Shown: positions 51,165 through 60,647 of the stretch, in pieces | Layout: every line of letters starts with the position of its first letter | How positions within the stretch are numbered: position 1 is the first letter of the stretch | DNA from: Paraburkholderia flava | GTDB taxonomy: Bacteria > Pseudomonadota > Gammaproteobacteria > Burkholderiales > Burkholderiaceae | DNA: 64,000 bases | Reading direction: 5' to 3' | Assembly (NCBI RefSeq): GCF_004359985.1 | Contig: NZ_SMRO01000002.1 | Coordinates: 496,001 to 560,000 of the forward strand | Translations under genes and position numbers: made by a program | The notes under the pieces: generated by a model | Database searches by the model: none | Seen by the model: only the letters and a program-made list of their open reading frames with translations | What the model was told of the DNA's origin: nothing

Positions 51165-52355
51165 ATGGACAAAAGGATTGCGGGGATAGTGGGTATGGCG
51201 GCATCGATGTTGATCTCGTCGGTGAGTCACGCACAAAGCTCGGTGACGCTCTACGGCGTCGTCGACGAGGGCATCAATTATCAATCCAATGCCAATGGAC
51301 ACGCGCTCTATAACCTGTCGAGCGGCGTCCTTCAGGGCAGCCGATGGGGTTTCAAGGGAACGGAAGATCTCGGTGGAGGCTTGCGTGCGCTGTTCGTGCT
51401 GGAGAACGGTTTCGACATCAATGCCGGAACACTCTCGCAAGGAGGGCGGATGTTCGGGCGGCAAGCGTACGTCGGTCTTTCATCCAGCCAGTACGGGACG
51501 TTGATGCTCGGACGACAGTACGATTCCGTTGTGACCTCGATCGGGCTGTTCGCAGTCGGGGACCAGTGGGGCGGTTATATCACCGCTCATCCGGGCGATC
51601 TCGACAACTTCAACAACACGGTCCGCACCAACAACGCGGTCAAGTACGTGAGCAATACGTACGGCGGTTTCTCTTTCAGCGGGATGTATGCGCTTGGCGG
51701 TCAGGCGGGAGACTTCACCGGTAACCAGGTGTGGTCGCTCGGCGCGAACTATGTCAACGGCCCACTCAATCTTGCGGCCGCGTACCTGAACGCACGGACG
51801 CCGAACGTCGGATTTTTCGGCAATAGCGCGGCCGCCGCGGTCACGCCGGCATCCACATCGCTTGCGTCACCGGTTACCACCGGCTTTATTTCTGCCCGCG
51901 ACTATAGCGTTGCCGCCGCAGCGGGCTCCTATGTGTTCGGCTCGGCGACGCTGGGCTTTACCTACTCGAATACGCGCTTCAGCAACCTGGGCGATCTGTC
52001 GGCGGGCGCGAACCCGCATGGCTATTCGGGCACGGCGGTCTTCAACAACGCCGAAGTGAACGCGCAGTATCAGCTTACGTCCGCGTTCCTGATCGGTGCG
52101 GCCTACGACTATACGCATGGCGGCAGCGTTGCCGCCAAGGGAGGCGAAAAGCCTGCTGCCAGTTATCACCAGGTGTCGGTAGGTGCAGATTACTTTCTGT
52201 CGAAACGCACCGATGTGTATTGTGTCGGCGTCTATCAGAAGGCGTCCGGTGTCGATTCGCGCGACGTTACCGCTGTGGCTTCGTTGAACAACCTGACGCC
52301 TTCGAGCAACAACCACGCCGCCACGGTCAGGTTGGGCATCAGGCACAAGTTCTGA
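51165..52355 (+). CDS. Gram-negative trimeric porin
   Basis: The 396-residue protein has a signal peptide (MDKRIAGIVGMAASMLISSV, cleaved after SHA) and a general-porin barrel: SSVTLYGVVDEGINYQSNAN, LQGSRWGFKGTEDLGGGLRA, and C-terminal TVRLGIRHKF. It has a GAGGAGA ribosome binding site and an AT-rich promoter-like region (51,110-51,160), so it may have its own promoter although it follows the transporter by 92 bp. It would bring the operon substrate through the outer membrane. Confidence 0.94.
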   Translation: MDKRIAGIVGMAASMLISSVSHAQSSVTLYGVVDEGINYQSNANGHALYNLSSGVLQGSRWGFKGTEDLGGGLRALFVLENGFDINAGTLSQGGRMFGRQAYVGLSSSQYGTLMLGRQYDSVVTSIGLFAVGDQWGGYITAHPGDLDNFNNTVRTNNAVKYVSNTYGGFSFSGMYALGGQAGDFTGNQVWSLGANYVNGPLNLAAAYLNARTPNVGFFGNSAAAAVTPASTSLASPVTTGFISARDYSVAAAAGSYVFGSATLGFTYSNTRFSNLGDLSAGANPHGYSGTAVFNNAEVNAQYQLTSAFLIGAAYDYTHGGSVAAKGGEKPAASYHQVSVGADYFLSKRTDVYCVGVYQKASGVDSRDVTAVASLNNLTPSSNNHAATVRLGIRHKF

Positions 52356-52533
52356 TTCTTGCCGCGAGCGTCAGGGACAGCGATTCATTCGACGTTTCCC
52401 CCGCATGACGGTTACTTCATCTGACCGTCAGCTTCCAGTTAACTGCAGCGAGTATCGTTGAAAGACGGCGCTTCGGGCGACGCGCCGTCACTGGAATGGG
52501 ACTACGTGTGTGGGATCGACACGGGAGACGATC

Positions 52534-52758
52534 ATGAGTCGCATGACTGTTTCTTTCTTCCTCGGCGCACTGCTGTTCGCGCCGCTTGCATCGTTTGCGA
52601 AAGTCCAGGGCGAAGGCGGCCCGATCGCCGACGTGACGCTCGAACAGGCGCGTGTCGAGCATGCGAATCGTGCGGAGGATTTCGCGCGGTTTTGTCGCGC
52701 GCATGGGCAGCCGGCTGCCGCGTGTCGGGACGATGATGCGGCGCGTGCAACGCAGTAG
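52534..52758 (+). CDS. Small secreted protein
   Basis: The 74-residue precursor begins MSRMTVSFFLGALLFAPLAS with cleavage predicted after SFA. The mature part is short, charged and has two cysteines (FARFCRAHGQPAAACRDDDA), enough for a disulfide. It is probably periplasmic. The family was not recognised. The ATG at 52,534 has GGGAGACG upstream. Confidence 0.65.
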   Translation: MSRMTVSFFLGALLFAPLASFAKVQGEGGPIADVTLEQARVEHANRAEDFARFCRAHGQPAAACRDDDAARATQ

Positions 52759-52866
52759 AGCGGTAGAGCAGGTATAGCGTGAACGCGACGCTTGCGTCGC
52801 GTGCTGTATCGGCATGCGCGGTCGGCTATCGGGAATGCAATCCAGCGCACGCTTCGCACGACTTCT

Positions 52867-53424
52867 TCAGCCACCATCCGCCGGCAACCCCTCAGCACCC
52901 GCACCCAGCTGCAACTGCATCAGCTCAGTGTCCACCCACCGCCCAAACTTCAACCCCACCGACTTCAACGTCCCCACGCGACGAAACCCCAGCCGCTCAT
53001 GCAGCGTCAGCGACGCGGCACTCCCGCTGTCAGCGACGACCGCGATCATCTGCCGCCACGGACCTTGCCCGCAACGCTCGATCAACGCGACGAGCAGGGC
53101 CCGGCCGATCCCCTGTCCATGCCATTGCGGATCGAGATACACCGAATCCTCGATCGAATAACGGTATGCGCTGCGCGGCCGGTACGGGCTTGCGTAGCAG
53201 TATCCGGCGACCTGTCCGTCGATCGATGCGACCAGATACGGCAGACCCTGTTCGACGATCGCCTGCCTGCGGCGGCGCATTTCATCGATTGAAGGCGGCA
53301 CTTCCTCGAACGTCGCGAGGCTGTGCAGCACGTGGTGCGCGTAGATCGCGCGGATCGCGTCGACGTCGGTATCGAGCGCATCGCGGATCGCGACGGCAGG
53401 TTTCGTGAGCGGGGCTGAAGACAT
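52867..53424 (-). CDS. GNAT N-acetyltransferase, phosphinothricin acetyltransferase-like
   Basis: The 185-residue protein has the PAT-type N-acetyltransferase layout: VAIRDALDTDVDAIRAIYAH, TFEEVPPSIDEMRRRRQAI, SAYRYSIEDSVYLDPQWHGQ (with the acetyl-CoA Q/RxxGxG motif in HGQGIGRALL) and a C-terminal GFRRVGTLKSVGLKFGRWVD. Such enzymes acetylate phosphinothricin, methionine sulfoximine or related amino acids. Start 53,424 (MSSAPLTKPAV) is preferred over 53,499. It converges on the small secreted protein gene. Confidence 0.92.
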   Translation of the reverse strand: MSSAPLTKPAVAIRDALDTDVDAIRAIYAHHVLHSLATFEEVPPSIDEMRRRRQAIVEQGLPYLVASIDGQVAGYCYASPYRPRSAYRYSIEDSVYLDPQWHGQGIGRALLVALIERCGQGPWRQMIAVVADSGSAASLTLHERLGFRRVGTLKSVGLKFGRWVDTELMQLQLGAGAEGLPADGG

Positions 53425-53546
53425 GGGATTTGCGTCGTGCGGGCGGAAGAGCCGAAGAGTCGAACGGATAAAGCAGTATTTTGCGCCGGAATTTTTCATG
53501 AATTAATCTTTGTCCGTTTATGCAACGCATAAGGAAAACTTTGATC

Positions 53547-54488
53547 ATGGAAACGCTCAATCTCGACCAGCTGCGCGCATTCGTCGACGTCGTCGAGCTC
53601 GGCAGTTTTTCAGCCGCCGCCGACCGTCGACGCTTGAGTCAACCCGCAGTGAGCCTGCAGGTGCGCCAGTTGGAGAAGCGGCTCGGCGTGAAATTGATCG
53701 AACGGGTCGGGCGTCGCGCGATGCCGACGCCGGCAGGCACCGACCTGCTGCAGCACGCGGGCCATATCGACGCTGCCGTGAGCGCCGCGCTTCAGGATCT
53801 CGGCCGGCATACGAGCGGCGGTGCTGGCCGCGTGCGTCTCGGCACGGGAGCGACCGCGTGCATGCATCTGCTGCCACCGGTGCTCGTGCGTCTACGTCGT
53901 GCGTTTCCCGATCTCGACATCGCGGTGCGGACCGGCGATACGCCGGACATCGCGAAGGCCGTCGAGGAGAACCGCCTCGACGTCGGGTTTGTCACGTTGC
54001 CGGTGTCCGGTCGGATGCTCGACGTGACGCCGGTACTCGACGATGAACTCGTCGCGATCGAACGCACGGCACCCACGCGCGGCGCGCACATCGATCCGCT
54101 GCCCGCGCGCGTCACCGCCGACGCACTCGCACGCCGCACGCTGCTGCTGTACGAATCGGGCGGTCGCACGCGTTCGCTCGTCGATGCGTGGTTCGAGCGT
54201 GCAGGGCATCGTCTGGTGCCGTCGATGTCGCTCGGCAGCGTCGAGGCGATCAAGGAACTGGTCGCCGCCGGCCTCGGCTGCGCGGTGCTGCCGCGCATGG
54301 CGATGAAGCCTGCAGAGTCCACTCGTACGCTCGTCGTGCGTTCGCTGTCGCCGGTACTGAGCCGCACACTCGCGATCATCGTGCGACGCGACAAGCCGCT
54401 CAGCTGGGCGCTGCGTGAGACGATCGCTGCACTGTCGCAGTGCGCCGCGACCGGTGGCGCAGCGAAACGGACATCGACGCGCCGCTGA
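53547..54488 (+). CDS. LysR-family regulator
   Basis: The 313-residue protein begins METLNLDQLRAFVDVVELGS with the winged helix (RRRLSQPAVSLQVRQLEKRL) and an effector domain containing RVRLGTGATACMHLLPPVLV. It is divergent from the acetyltransferase gene (123 bp between starts), which may be its target. The AAGGAAAAC site precedes the ATG at 53,547. Confidence 0.92.
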   Translation: METLNLDQLRAFVDVVELGSFSAAADRRRLSQPAVSLQVRQLEKRLGVKLIERVGRRAMPTPAGTDLLQHAGHIDAAVSAALQDLGRHTSGGAGRVRLGTGATACMHLLPPVLVRLRRAFPDLDIAVRTGDTPDIAKAVEENRLDVGFVTLPVSGRMLDVTPVLDDELVAIERTAPTRGAHIDPLPARVTADALARRTLLLYESGGRTRSLVDAWFERAGHRLVPSMSLGSVEAIKELVAAGLGCAVLPRMAMKPAESTRTLVVRSLSPVLSRTLAIIVRRDKPLSWALRETIAALSQCAATGGAAKRTSTRR

Positions 54489-54552
54489 CACCGCGCGATC
54501 TGCGAACCGCGTGCGCAGGCCCGCCTCCAGGCGGCCTCCCAGCCATCCTCTG

Positions 54553-54558
54553 TACAAT
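54553..54558 (+). promoter_or_regulatory. TACAAT -10 element upstream of map
   Basis: A near-consensus -10 hexamer lies 119 bp before the map start. A convincing -35 was not assigned, so the promoter call is tentative. Confidence 0.35.
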
Positions 54559-54676
54559 AGTTCCGTCAAACAACCCGGGGCGGCATCCCGAGACCGTTCG
54601 GCGTACGCGCGTCACAGACAAGCGGACCGTCGCGGGATATCGCTGCGCTCTCACCGATTTCCGTATCCGTTTCATC

Positions 54677-55462
54677 ATGGCCATCACCTACAAAACGCCC
54701 GCCGATATCGCGGGTCTGCGCATTGCCGGCCGCCTCGCCGCCGACGTGCTCGCGATGATCGGCGAGCACGTCCAGCCCGGCATCTCGACCGGCGAGCTGG
54801 ACGCGATCTGCAACGACTTCATCGTCAACACGCAGAAGGCGATTCCCGCGAACGTGGGCTACATGGGCTTCCCGAAGACCGTCTGCATCTCGGTGAACCA
54901 GGTGGTGTGCCACGGCATTCCGAGCCGCAACGAAATCCTCAAGGACGGCGACATCGTCAACATCGACGTCGCGGTGATCCGCGACGGCTACTTCGGCGAC
55001 ACGAGCCGCATGTACTGCGTCGGCACGCCGAGCACGGTGGGACGCGAGCTGATCGACACGACCTACGAAGCGATGCTCGCCGGGATTCGCCAGGTGAAGC
55101 CGGACGCGACGCTCGGCGACGTCGGTCACGCGATCCAGCAGGTCGCGCAGCGCGCGGGTTTCTCGATCGTCCGCGACTACTGCGGACACGGCATCGGCAA
55201 GGTCTATCACGAAGAGCCGCAGGTGCTGCACTACGGTCAGCCGGGGCAGGGCGTGAAGCTGCGGCCGGGCATGGTCTTCACGATCGAGCCGATGGTCAAC
55301 GCGGGCCGGGCCGGCACGATGGTGCTGCGCGACGGCTGGACCGTCGTGACGAAGGACCGCTCGTTGTCCGCGCAGTGGGAGCACATGCTCGCGGTCACCG
55401 ACGACGGCTACGAACTGCTGACTCCCTGGCCCGACGGCACCGGATCCTACGCGTCACCCTGA
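54677..55462 (+). CDS. map: Methionine aminopeptidase, type I
   Basis: The 261-residue enzyme removes initiator methionine. All five metal ligands lie at the E. coli positions: D97 and D108 in NIDVAVIRDGYFGDTSRMY, H171 in CGHGIGKVYHEEP, E204 in TIEPMV and E235 in SAQWEHMLAV; the His in VCHGIPS is also present. The start MAITYKTPADIAG at 54,677 is the family start. The usual neighbours rpsB or glnD are absent, so this may be a second copy. Confidence 0.96.
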   Translation: MAITYKTPADIAGLRIAGRLAADVLAMIGEHVQPGISTGELDAICNDFIVNTQKAIPANVGYMGFPKTVCISVNQVVCHGIPSRNEILKDGDIVNIDVAVIRDGYFGDTSRMYCVGTPSTVGRELIDTTYEAMLAGIRQVKPDATLGDVGHAIQQVAQRAGFSIVRDYCGHGIGKVYHEEPQVLHYGQPGQGVKLRPGMVFTIEPMVNAGRAGTMVLRDGWTVVTKDRSLSAQWEHMLAVTDDGYELLTPWPDGTGSYASP

Positions 55463-55600
55463 CGAAACACGCCACGCGCAGCGCGGGCACACGCCGTGCT
55501 GCGCCGCTCAGTGACCGGCCGTATATCGCGAAAATAAGGATTTGACTCGCGAAGCGGTTCGGTTAAAGCTATGCCATGCATCAAAAGAGGTTTCGTCTGC

Positions 55601-56137
55601 ATGAGTCCGTCTCTGACCGTTCGCCGTATCGCTGCCGATCAAGGCGCAGTCCTGCGAGAACTCCGTACCGCGTCGTTGCGCGAGGCTCCCTATGCGTTCG
55701 GCGACACGCTGGAAGACGCTCTTTCCGCCGATGCCTCGTCGTTCGATGAAACCGCCGCCCGTCATGCGGCATCTCCCACCGAAGCCTCGTTCATCCTCTA
55801 TACCGAAGGTCATCCGGCCGGCCTGATCGGCGCCTATTGCGACGGCTCGGCCGCGCGCCGCGCATTCGTCTGCGAATTGTGGGTCGCGCCTGCGGTGCGT
55901 CATCTGCGCGGCGGCGTGCTGCTCGTCGATACCGCGAGCGCCTGGCTCGCGAGCGGCGGCGCCGAAGAGATCTACGCGTGGATCGCCGACGCGAACCGCA
56001 ACGCGATGCGCTTCTACGAAGCACTCAGCTTCGGTCCGACCGGCGAGCATCGCCGTATCGAACGTGCGCCGGAGCAGGGCGAGACGCTGCTTGTGCATCA
56101 CGTCAGGCCGATGGCGTCTGCGTCGTCAGGCGCTTGA
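55601..56137 (+). CDS. GNAT N-acetyltransferase
   Basis: The 178-residue protein is a GNAT acetyltransferase. The layout runs LTVRRIAADQGAVLRELRTA, then SFILYTEGHPAGLIGAYCDG, RAFVCELWVAPAVRHLRGGV at the acetyl-CoA-binding strand and helix, and AWIADANRNAMRFYEALSFG at the C-terminal signature. The pyrophosphate loop (RHLRGGV) departs from Q/RxxGxG/A but keeps the glycines. The start at 55,601 (MSPSLTV) is preferred over 55,571. The substrate is unknown. Confidence 0.85.
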   Translation: MSPSLTVRRIAADQGAVLRELRTASLREAPYAFGDTLEDALSADASSFDETAARHAASPTEASFILYTEGHPAGLIGAYCDGSAARRAFVCELWVAPAVRHLRGGVLLVDTASAWLASGGAEEIYAWIADANRNAMRFYEALSFGPTGEHRRIERAPEQGETLLVHHVRPMASASSGA

Positions 56138-56281
56138 ACGCTTCCTGTCGCGAGGCACTTCGCGCGCCGCATGGCCGTCAGTCGTTCGCCGATCGTATTT
56201 GCAGTGTGACCGTGCGGTTTCAAAAAAAATGGCCGCGCGCGTAGACGCCTGTAAAATACGCAAAATTTTTCGTCGAACGCT

Positions 56282-57097
56282 ATGTCGCCCAAGAAATCGC
56301 CCTTTTTCGAACTACGCAGCGGCGCTGTCGACACGCTTCTGTTCGTCGTGAAGACCACCGACCTCGACGCGATGCGTGCCGAGCTGAATCGGCGCTTCGA
56401 GGCGACCCCCGAGTTTTTCGCGAATGACGTCGTGGCCATCGACGTCCGCCGTCTCGCCGCCGACGAGCGCGTGCCGCTCGCCGACGTCGCGCAGATGCTC
56501 GACAGCGTGCGGATGCGTCCGGTCGGTGTCGTCGCGTTGCCCGAGCAGCATCCGTGGGCGACGGAAGGCGGCCTGCCGCTGCTCGAAGCGCGCGACCGGC
56601 GCGGTGCCGGCAAGTCGGGCGCCGAAGAGGCTGCCGAATCTCACGCGCAATCGCACGTCGAACCGCACGCCGAAGCGCAGGGCGTTCTGGCGTTAGCCCC
56701 GACCGCGACCGCAAGCGCCCCCGACACTATCCCCGCCGAACCCGTTCCTCTGGGACCGTCGTCGCAGACGCTGGTCGTCGACAAGCCGTTGCGCTCCGGT
56801 CAGCGCATCTACGCAAAAGGCGATCTGGTCGTGCTCGGCATCGTGAGCTACGGCGCCGAGGTGATCGCGGAAGGCAACATCCATATCTACGCGCCGTTGC
56901 GCGGCCGGGCTCTGGCCGGCGTGCACGGCAATCACGACGCGCGGATCTTCTGCACGTGTCTCGAGCCGGAACTCATTTCGATCGCGGGCATCTACCGTAC
57001 GACCGAAACGCCGTTGCCCCCGGACGTGCACGGCAAGGCGGTACAGATCTGGCTCGACGAAGAAAAACTGCTGATCGAGCCGTTGCGGCTCACCTGA
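56282..57097 (+). CDS. minC: Septum site-determining protein MinC
   Basis: The 271-residue division inhibitor blocks FtsZ rings away from mid-cell. The N-terminal domain begins [20 protein letters not shown], then an Ala/Glu/His-rich linker (about residues 100-150). The C-terminal beta-helix contains [40 protein letters not shown] and [20 protein letters not shown], which binds MinD. It is the first gene of minCDE. The start is at 56,282. Confidence 0.97.
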   Translation: MSPKKSPFFELRSGAVDTLLFVVKTTDLDAMRAELNRRFEATPEFFANDVVAIDVRRLAADERVPLADVAQMLDSVRMRPVGVVALPEQHPWATEGGLPLLEARDRRGAGKSGAEEAAESHAQSHVEPHAEAQGVLALAPTATASAPDTIPAEPVPLGPSSQTLVVDKPLRSGQRIYAKGDLVVLGIVSYGAEVIAEGNIHIYAPLRGRALAGVHGNHDARIFCTCLEPELISIAGIYRTTETPLPPDVHGKAVQIWLDEEKLLIEPLRLT

Positions 57098-57173
57098 AGA
57101 ACACGCTGCGTGCCGGCGAACTGTCTAAAGCCAGCGCACATTTGAAGAATTGACGAACGCAAGGTAAGGCTAA

Positions 57174-57989
57174 ATGGCAAAAATCATTGTGGTGACTTCG
57201 GGCAAGGGTGGCGTTGGCAAGACGACCACAAGCGCGAGTTTTGCATCGGGCCTCGCGTTGCGCGGTCACAAGACCGCCGTGATCGACTTCGACGTCGGCC
57301 TGCGCAACCTCGACCTCATCATGGGCTGCGAGCGCCGCGTCGTGTACGACCTGATCAACGTGATCCATGGCGAAGCGAACCTGAACCAGGCGCTGATCAA
57401 GGACAAGAAGTGCGAGAACCTGTTCGTGCTGCCCGCGTCGCAAACGCGCGATAAGGATGCACTGACGCAGGAAGGCGTCGAGAAGATCATTAATGATCTT
57501 CTTGCGATGGACTTCGAATACATCGTCTGCGATTCGCCGGCCGGCATCGAATCGGGCGCGCTGCTCGCGATGCATTACGCGGACGAAGCGCTGATCGTGA
57601 CGAACCCGGAAGTGTCGTCGGTGCGCGACTCGGATCGCATTCTCGGCATTCTGTCGTCGAAGACGAAGCGCGCGATCGAAGGGAAGGAGCCGATCAAGGA
57701 GCATCTGCTGATCACCCGCTACAACCCGAAGCGCGTCAGCGAAGGCGAGATGCTGTCGCTCACCGACATCCAGGAAATCCTGCGCATCGAACTGATCGGC
57801 GTGGTGCCGGAATCGGAAGCGGTGCTGCATGCGTCGAACCAGGGCCTGCCCGCGGTGCACCTCGAAGGCACCGACGTCGCGGAAGCCTACAAGGACATCG
57901 TGTCGCGTTTCCTCGGCGAGGAAAAGTCGCTTCGTTTCACCGATTACCAGAAGCCGGGCCTGTTGCAGCGCCTCTTCGGCACCAAGTAA
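57174..57989 (+). CDS. minD: Septum site-determining ATPase MinD
   Basis: The 271-residue membrane-cycling ATPase has the deviant Walker A KGGVGKTT near residue 11 with the signature lysine, [20 protein letters not shown] after it, and Walker B-like [11 protein letters not shown]. The C-terminal membrane-targeting helix is LLQRLFGTK. It recruits MinC and is displaced by MinE. It lies 76 bp after minC and 13 bp before minE. Confidence 0.98.
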   Translation: MAKIIVVTSGKGGVGKTTTSASFASGLALRGHKTAVIDFDVGLRNLDLIMGCERRVVYDLINVIHGEANLNQALIKDKKCENLFVLPASQTRDKDALTQEGVEKIINDLLAMDFEYIVCDSPAGIESGALLAMHYADEALIVTNPEVSSVRDSDRILGILSSKTKRAIEGKEPIKEHLLITRYNPKRVSEGEMLSLTDIQEILRIELIGVVPESEAVLHASNQGLPAVHLEGTDVAEAYKDIVSRFLGEEKSLRFTDYQKPGLLQRLFGTK

Positions 57990-58002
57990 GGGGGCGCACC
58001 TC

Positions 58003-58257
58003 ATGTCGATTCTTTCGTTTTTGCTGGGCGAGAAGAAGAAATCCGCGTCGGTAGCGAAGGAGCGCCTGCAGTTGATCATCGCGCACGAGCGCGGCGGCAA
58101 CAAGGCGCCCGCCGATTATCTGCCGGCGTTGCAACGCGAACTCGTCGCGGTGATTTCGAAGTACGTGAAAATCTCCGACGACGATATCCGTGTGAGCCTC
58201 GAGCGTCAGGACGATCTCGAAGTGCTCGAGGTCAAGATCGAGATTCCGCAGGCCTGA
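58003..58257 (+). CDS. minE: Cell division topological specificity factor MinE
   Basis: The 84-residue protein has the N-terminal membrane and MinD-interacting part ([30 protein letters not shown]) and the C-terminal dimer domain ending [11 protein letters not shown]. It stimulates MinD ATPase and drives pole-to-pole oscillation. The start at 58,003 follows minD by 13 bp; longer in-frame extensions run back into minD and are not real. Confidence 0.98.
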   Translation: MSILSFLLGEKKKSASVAKERLQLIIAHERGGNKAPADYLPALQRELVAVISKYVKISDDDIRVSLERQDDLEVLEVKIEIPQA

Positions 58258-58534
58258 TCGCTTTTTGTTTTTTGCTGTCTGCTGTTGGTTGCCACGGGCG
58301 TCGTGTTTTCAAGCGCCGCGTTGTGCAGCGAATGGCAGGCAGCCTCTGCTTCCTTCGCTGCCTCGCTCCCCCCGCTCCCCCGTTTTAATGCTGCTTCGCG
58401 CGTCGCTCCATTACGCGTGAAATAAGCCGTTGCACTTCAGCCTGCGCCGTTACACGACGCATGTCGGCGCGTTTGTCCCCTCGCGCATTGAACGGATAAC
58501 GCCGTCAACGGTGTCTTTTCCAGAGGGGAATCTG
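58258..58534. other. Intergenic region after minE
   Basis: These 277 bases contain no gene. The T-rich CGCTTTTTGTTTTTTGCTG directly after the minE stop may help termination although no strong stem precedes it. The promoter of the next gene is expected here. Confidence 0.4.
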
Positions 58535-58849
58535 ATGAACCAGTCTTTGCGTGCGCTGTTAGTGAGTGCGGTTTTTGTCGTCGCGGGTGTGGGTACGGTC
58601 GCGTCGTCGGCGATGGCTGCGGAAGTGATCGTCGTCGCGCCGTCCGCGCCGCCGCCGGTGCGTTACGAAGTGGTGCCCGCCGCGCGCGTCGGCTATGTGT
58701 GGGATCGCGGCCACTGGCGCTGGGATCGCGGTCACTACGTGTGGGACGCGGGTCACTGGCAGGCCGAACGGGTCGGCTATCACTGGGTGGCGGGGCACTG
58801 GGCCGCGCGTCCGGGCGGCTGGCGCTGGATCGGCGGGCATTGGGCCTGA
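58535..58849 (+). CDS. YXWGXW-repeat exported protein
   Basis: The 104-residue precursor has a signal peptide (ALLVSAVFVVAGVGTVASSA, cleaved after AMAA). The short mature protein is built of four YXWGXW-like repeats, seen in YVWDRGHWRWDRGHYVWDAG and YHWVAGHWAARPGGWRWIGG. Such repeats occur in small exported proteins of unknown role, often beside small lipoproteins, as here. GAGGGGAA precedes the ATG at 58,535. Confidence 0.88.
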   Translation: MNQSLRALLVSAVFVVAGVGTVASSAMAAEVIVVAPSAPPPVRYEVVPAARVGYVWDRGHWRWDRGHYVWDAGHWQAERVGYHWVAGHWAARPGGWRWIGGHWA

Positions 58850-58934
58850 GCGCGGATTGCTAGTCCACACGCTAACGAATCGATAACGACTCCGGCGGCC
58901 GCCGTCCAGCGCGCCGCCTTCCCAGGAGCATGCA

Positions 58935-59045
58935 ATGAAAACAAGACTGCTCGCAGCCGCGCTGCTGGCGCTGACGCTCGCCGGTTGCATCGTGGTGCCG
59001 GCACGGCCCGCGTACTACCGTCCGGCGCCTGTCGTCATCTATTGA
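58935..59045 (+). CDS. Very small lipoprotein
   Basis: A 36-codon gene encodes a signal peptide ending in a lipobox (LLALTLAGC) and a mature part of only 19 residues rich in Pro, Val and Tyr (IVVPARPAYYRPAPVVIY). AGGAGCATGCA precedes the ATG. It overlaps the convergent ClC gene by seven bases. A similar gene lies at 61,900. Confidence 0.7.
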   Translation: MKTRLLAAALLALTLAGCIVVPARPAYYRPAPVVIY

Positions 59046-60436
59046 CGCGGCGTGTCTTCGGACGCCGGCGCTTGCGGCTCGTCGTCGATCAATGCCTCGG
59101 GCACTTCGGGGACGGGCGCGGGCGCCGGTTGCGGCAACGGCGCGCGATAGCGCTCCGCCAGCGATTCATACAGCGGCGGCACGAACAGACGCGACACGCG
59201 GCTCGACACCAGCGCGGTTGCCATCAACGAGATCACGAGCGCGTGACCGTTGATCATCTCCATCACGATCACGAACGACGTGATCGGCGATTGCGTGACG
59301 GCCGCGAGATAGCCGACCATCGCGAGCGCGATCAGCATCTGCAACTGCATGCCGCTGAAGATCGTGTGCAGCAGATTGCCGAAGCCCGCGCCGATCGACA
59401 GCGACGGCGCGAAGATGCCGCCCGGAATGCCAGGCAAGTACGACCCCACCATCGAGATCATTTTCAGAAACGGATAGACGAGCGATAGCTGCTCTTTTCC
59501 GTCGAGCAGCCCGCGCGCTTCCGCGTAGCCGCTGCCGAACGTCGTACCGCCCGACACCAACCCGACCACCGCGATGATGAAGCCGCACAGCGCCGCGAAC
59601 ACGACCGGACGCTCGCTGTGCAGTTGCCGCAGCGGCGCGGGAATCCAGCGCGCGGTGTTCAGCAGCAGCCAGCCGAAGATGCCGCCCGCGATGCCGGTCA
59701 CGACGGCCGTCAATACGACGGCGAGCGCCAGCAGCTTTGGAAAATGCGCACCGATCTCGATCGTGCCGAAGTACGTGTAGTTGCCGTTGAGCCCGAGTGC
59801 GATCACGCCCGCGATGATGATCGCGGTGATCAGCACGCCGCTGGCGCGTGCTTCGAAGCTGCGCGTCAGTTCTTCGATCGCGAACACGATGCCCGCGAGC
59901 GGCGTGTTGAACGCCGCCGAGAGACCCGCCGCCGCGCCCGCGAGCACGAGCTGCCGTTCGATCACCGCATTCGAGCGCGGATAGAAGCGGCGCAGGTTGA
60001 ACATCAGCGCGGCGCCGACCTGCACGGTCGGTCCTTCGCGGCCGATCGTGAAGCCGCCGAGAATCGCGAGGAACGACACGGCGATCTTGCCCGCGAGAAT
60101 CTTGAACGACAGCAGACGCGCGCCCGATTCGCCGGGCCTGGTCGCATGCAAGGTGGCGATGACTTGAGGAATGCCGCTGCCTTCTGAGCCGCGAAAGAAG
60201 CGTCGTGTGAGCCACACGGCAGAAGCGGCGACGGCCGGCGTCAGCAGCAGCGGCAGCCACGCGTAGCGATGCTGCAGCGACAGGAACGTGTTGTAGCCCC
60301 AGTCGATCAGGTTCGCGTACAGCACCGCGACGAGGCCGACGACGACCGCGCCGAGCCAGAACACACCGTACTGGCGCCACAGGCGCCGCACGCGCCGTAC
60401 GACGCCGGAAGACAGGACAGGCAGGGCCGGGAACAT
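59039..60436 (-). CDS. ClC-family chloride/proton antiporter
   Basis: The 465-residue inner-membrane protein has the three chloride-selectivity signatures GSGIPQV, GREGPTVQ (with the gating Glu retained) and GGIFAPSLSIGAGFG, and about 14 to 18 helices, as in EcClcA. The C-terminal tail after the last helix is acidic and proline-rich. The start at 60,436 (MFPALPVLSSGVVRRV) is preferred over the longer frame to 60,574. It likely acts as a Cl-/H+ exchanger in acid or ion homeostasis. Confidence 0.93.
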   Translation of the reverse strand: MFPALPVLSSGVVRRVRRLWRQYGVFWLGAVVVGLVAVLYANLIDWGYNTFLSLQHRYAWLPLLLTPAVAASAVWLTRRFFRGSEGSGIPQVIATLHATRPGESGARLLSFKILAGKIAVSFLAILGGFTIGREGPTVQVGAALMFNLRRFYPRSNAVIERQLVLAGAAAGLSAAFNTPLAGIVFAIEELTRSFEARASGVLITAIIIAGVIALGLNGNYTYFGTIEIGAHFPKLLALAVVLTAVVTGIAGGIFGWLLLNTARWIPAPLRQLHSERPVVFAALCGFIIAVVGLVSGGTTFGSGYAEARGLLDGKEQLSLVYPFLKMISMVGSYLPGIPGGIFAPSLSIGAGFGNLLHTIFSGMQLQMLIALAMVGYLAAVTQSPITSFVIVMEMINGHALVISLMATALVSSRVSRLFVPPLYESLAERYRAPLPQPAPAPVPEVPEALIDDEPQAPASEDTPRQ

Positions 60437-60647
60437 GGCAGATCGGCGGATGTAAAGGGTCGAGTATAACGGCGCAGTCCGCGCACAAGGCCTGTGAAAG
60501 CGGGTTGAAATCGAGGAGCGGGCCGTCCGGCGTAACCTGTAGTAACGCGAATGCAGGCTTAGCGAGCGGTCCATTGTTGCTTATCCTGCGAACCGGATGC
60601 ATCGTCGGCTAAAATTGCGGCTGCGACCGATTACGGTAATGGACACC

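Noticed and set aside
59166..60602. 478-codon minus-strand open frame
   Set aside because: It is a shifted-frame shadow of the ClC antiporter gene.
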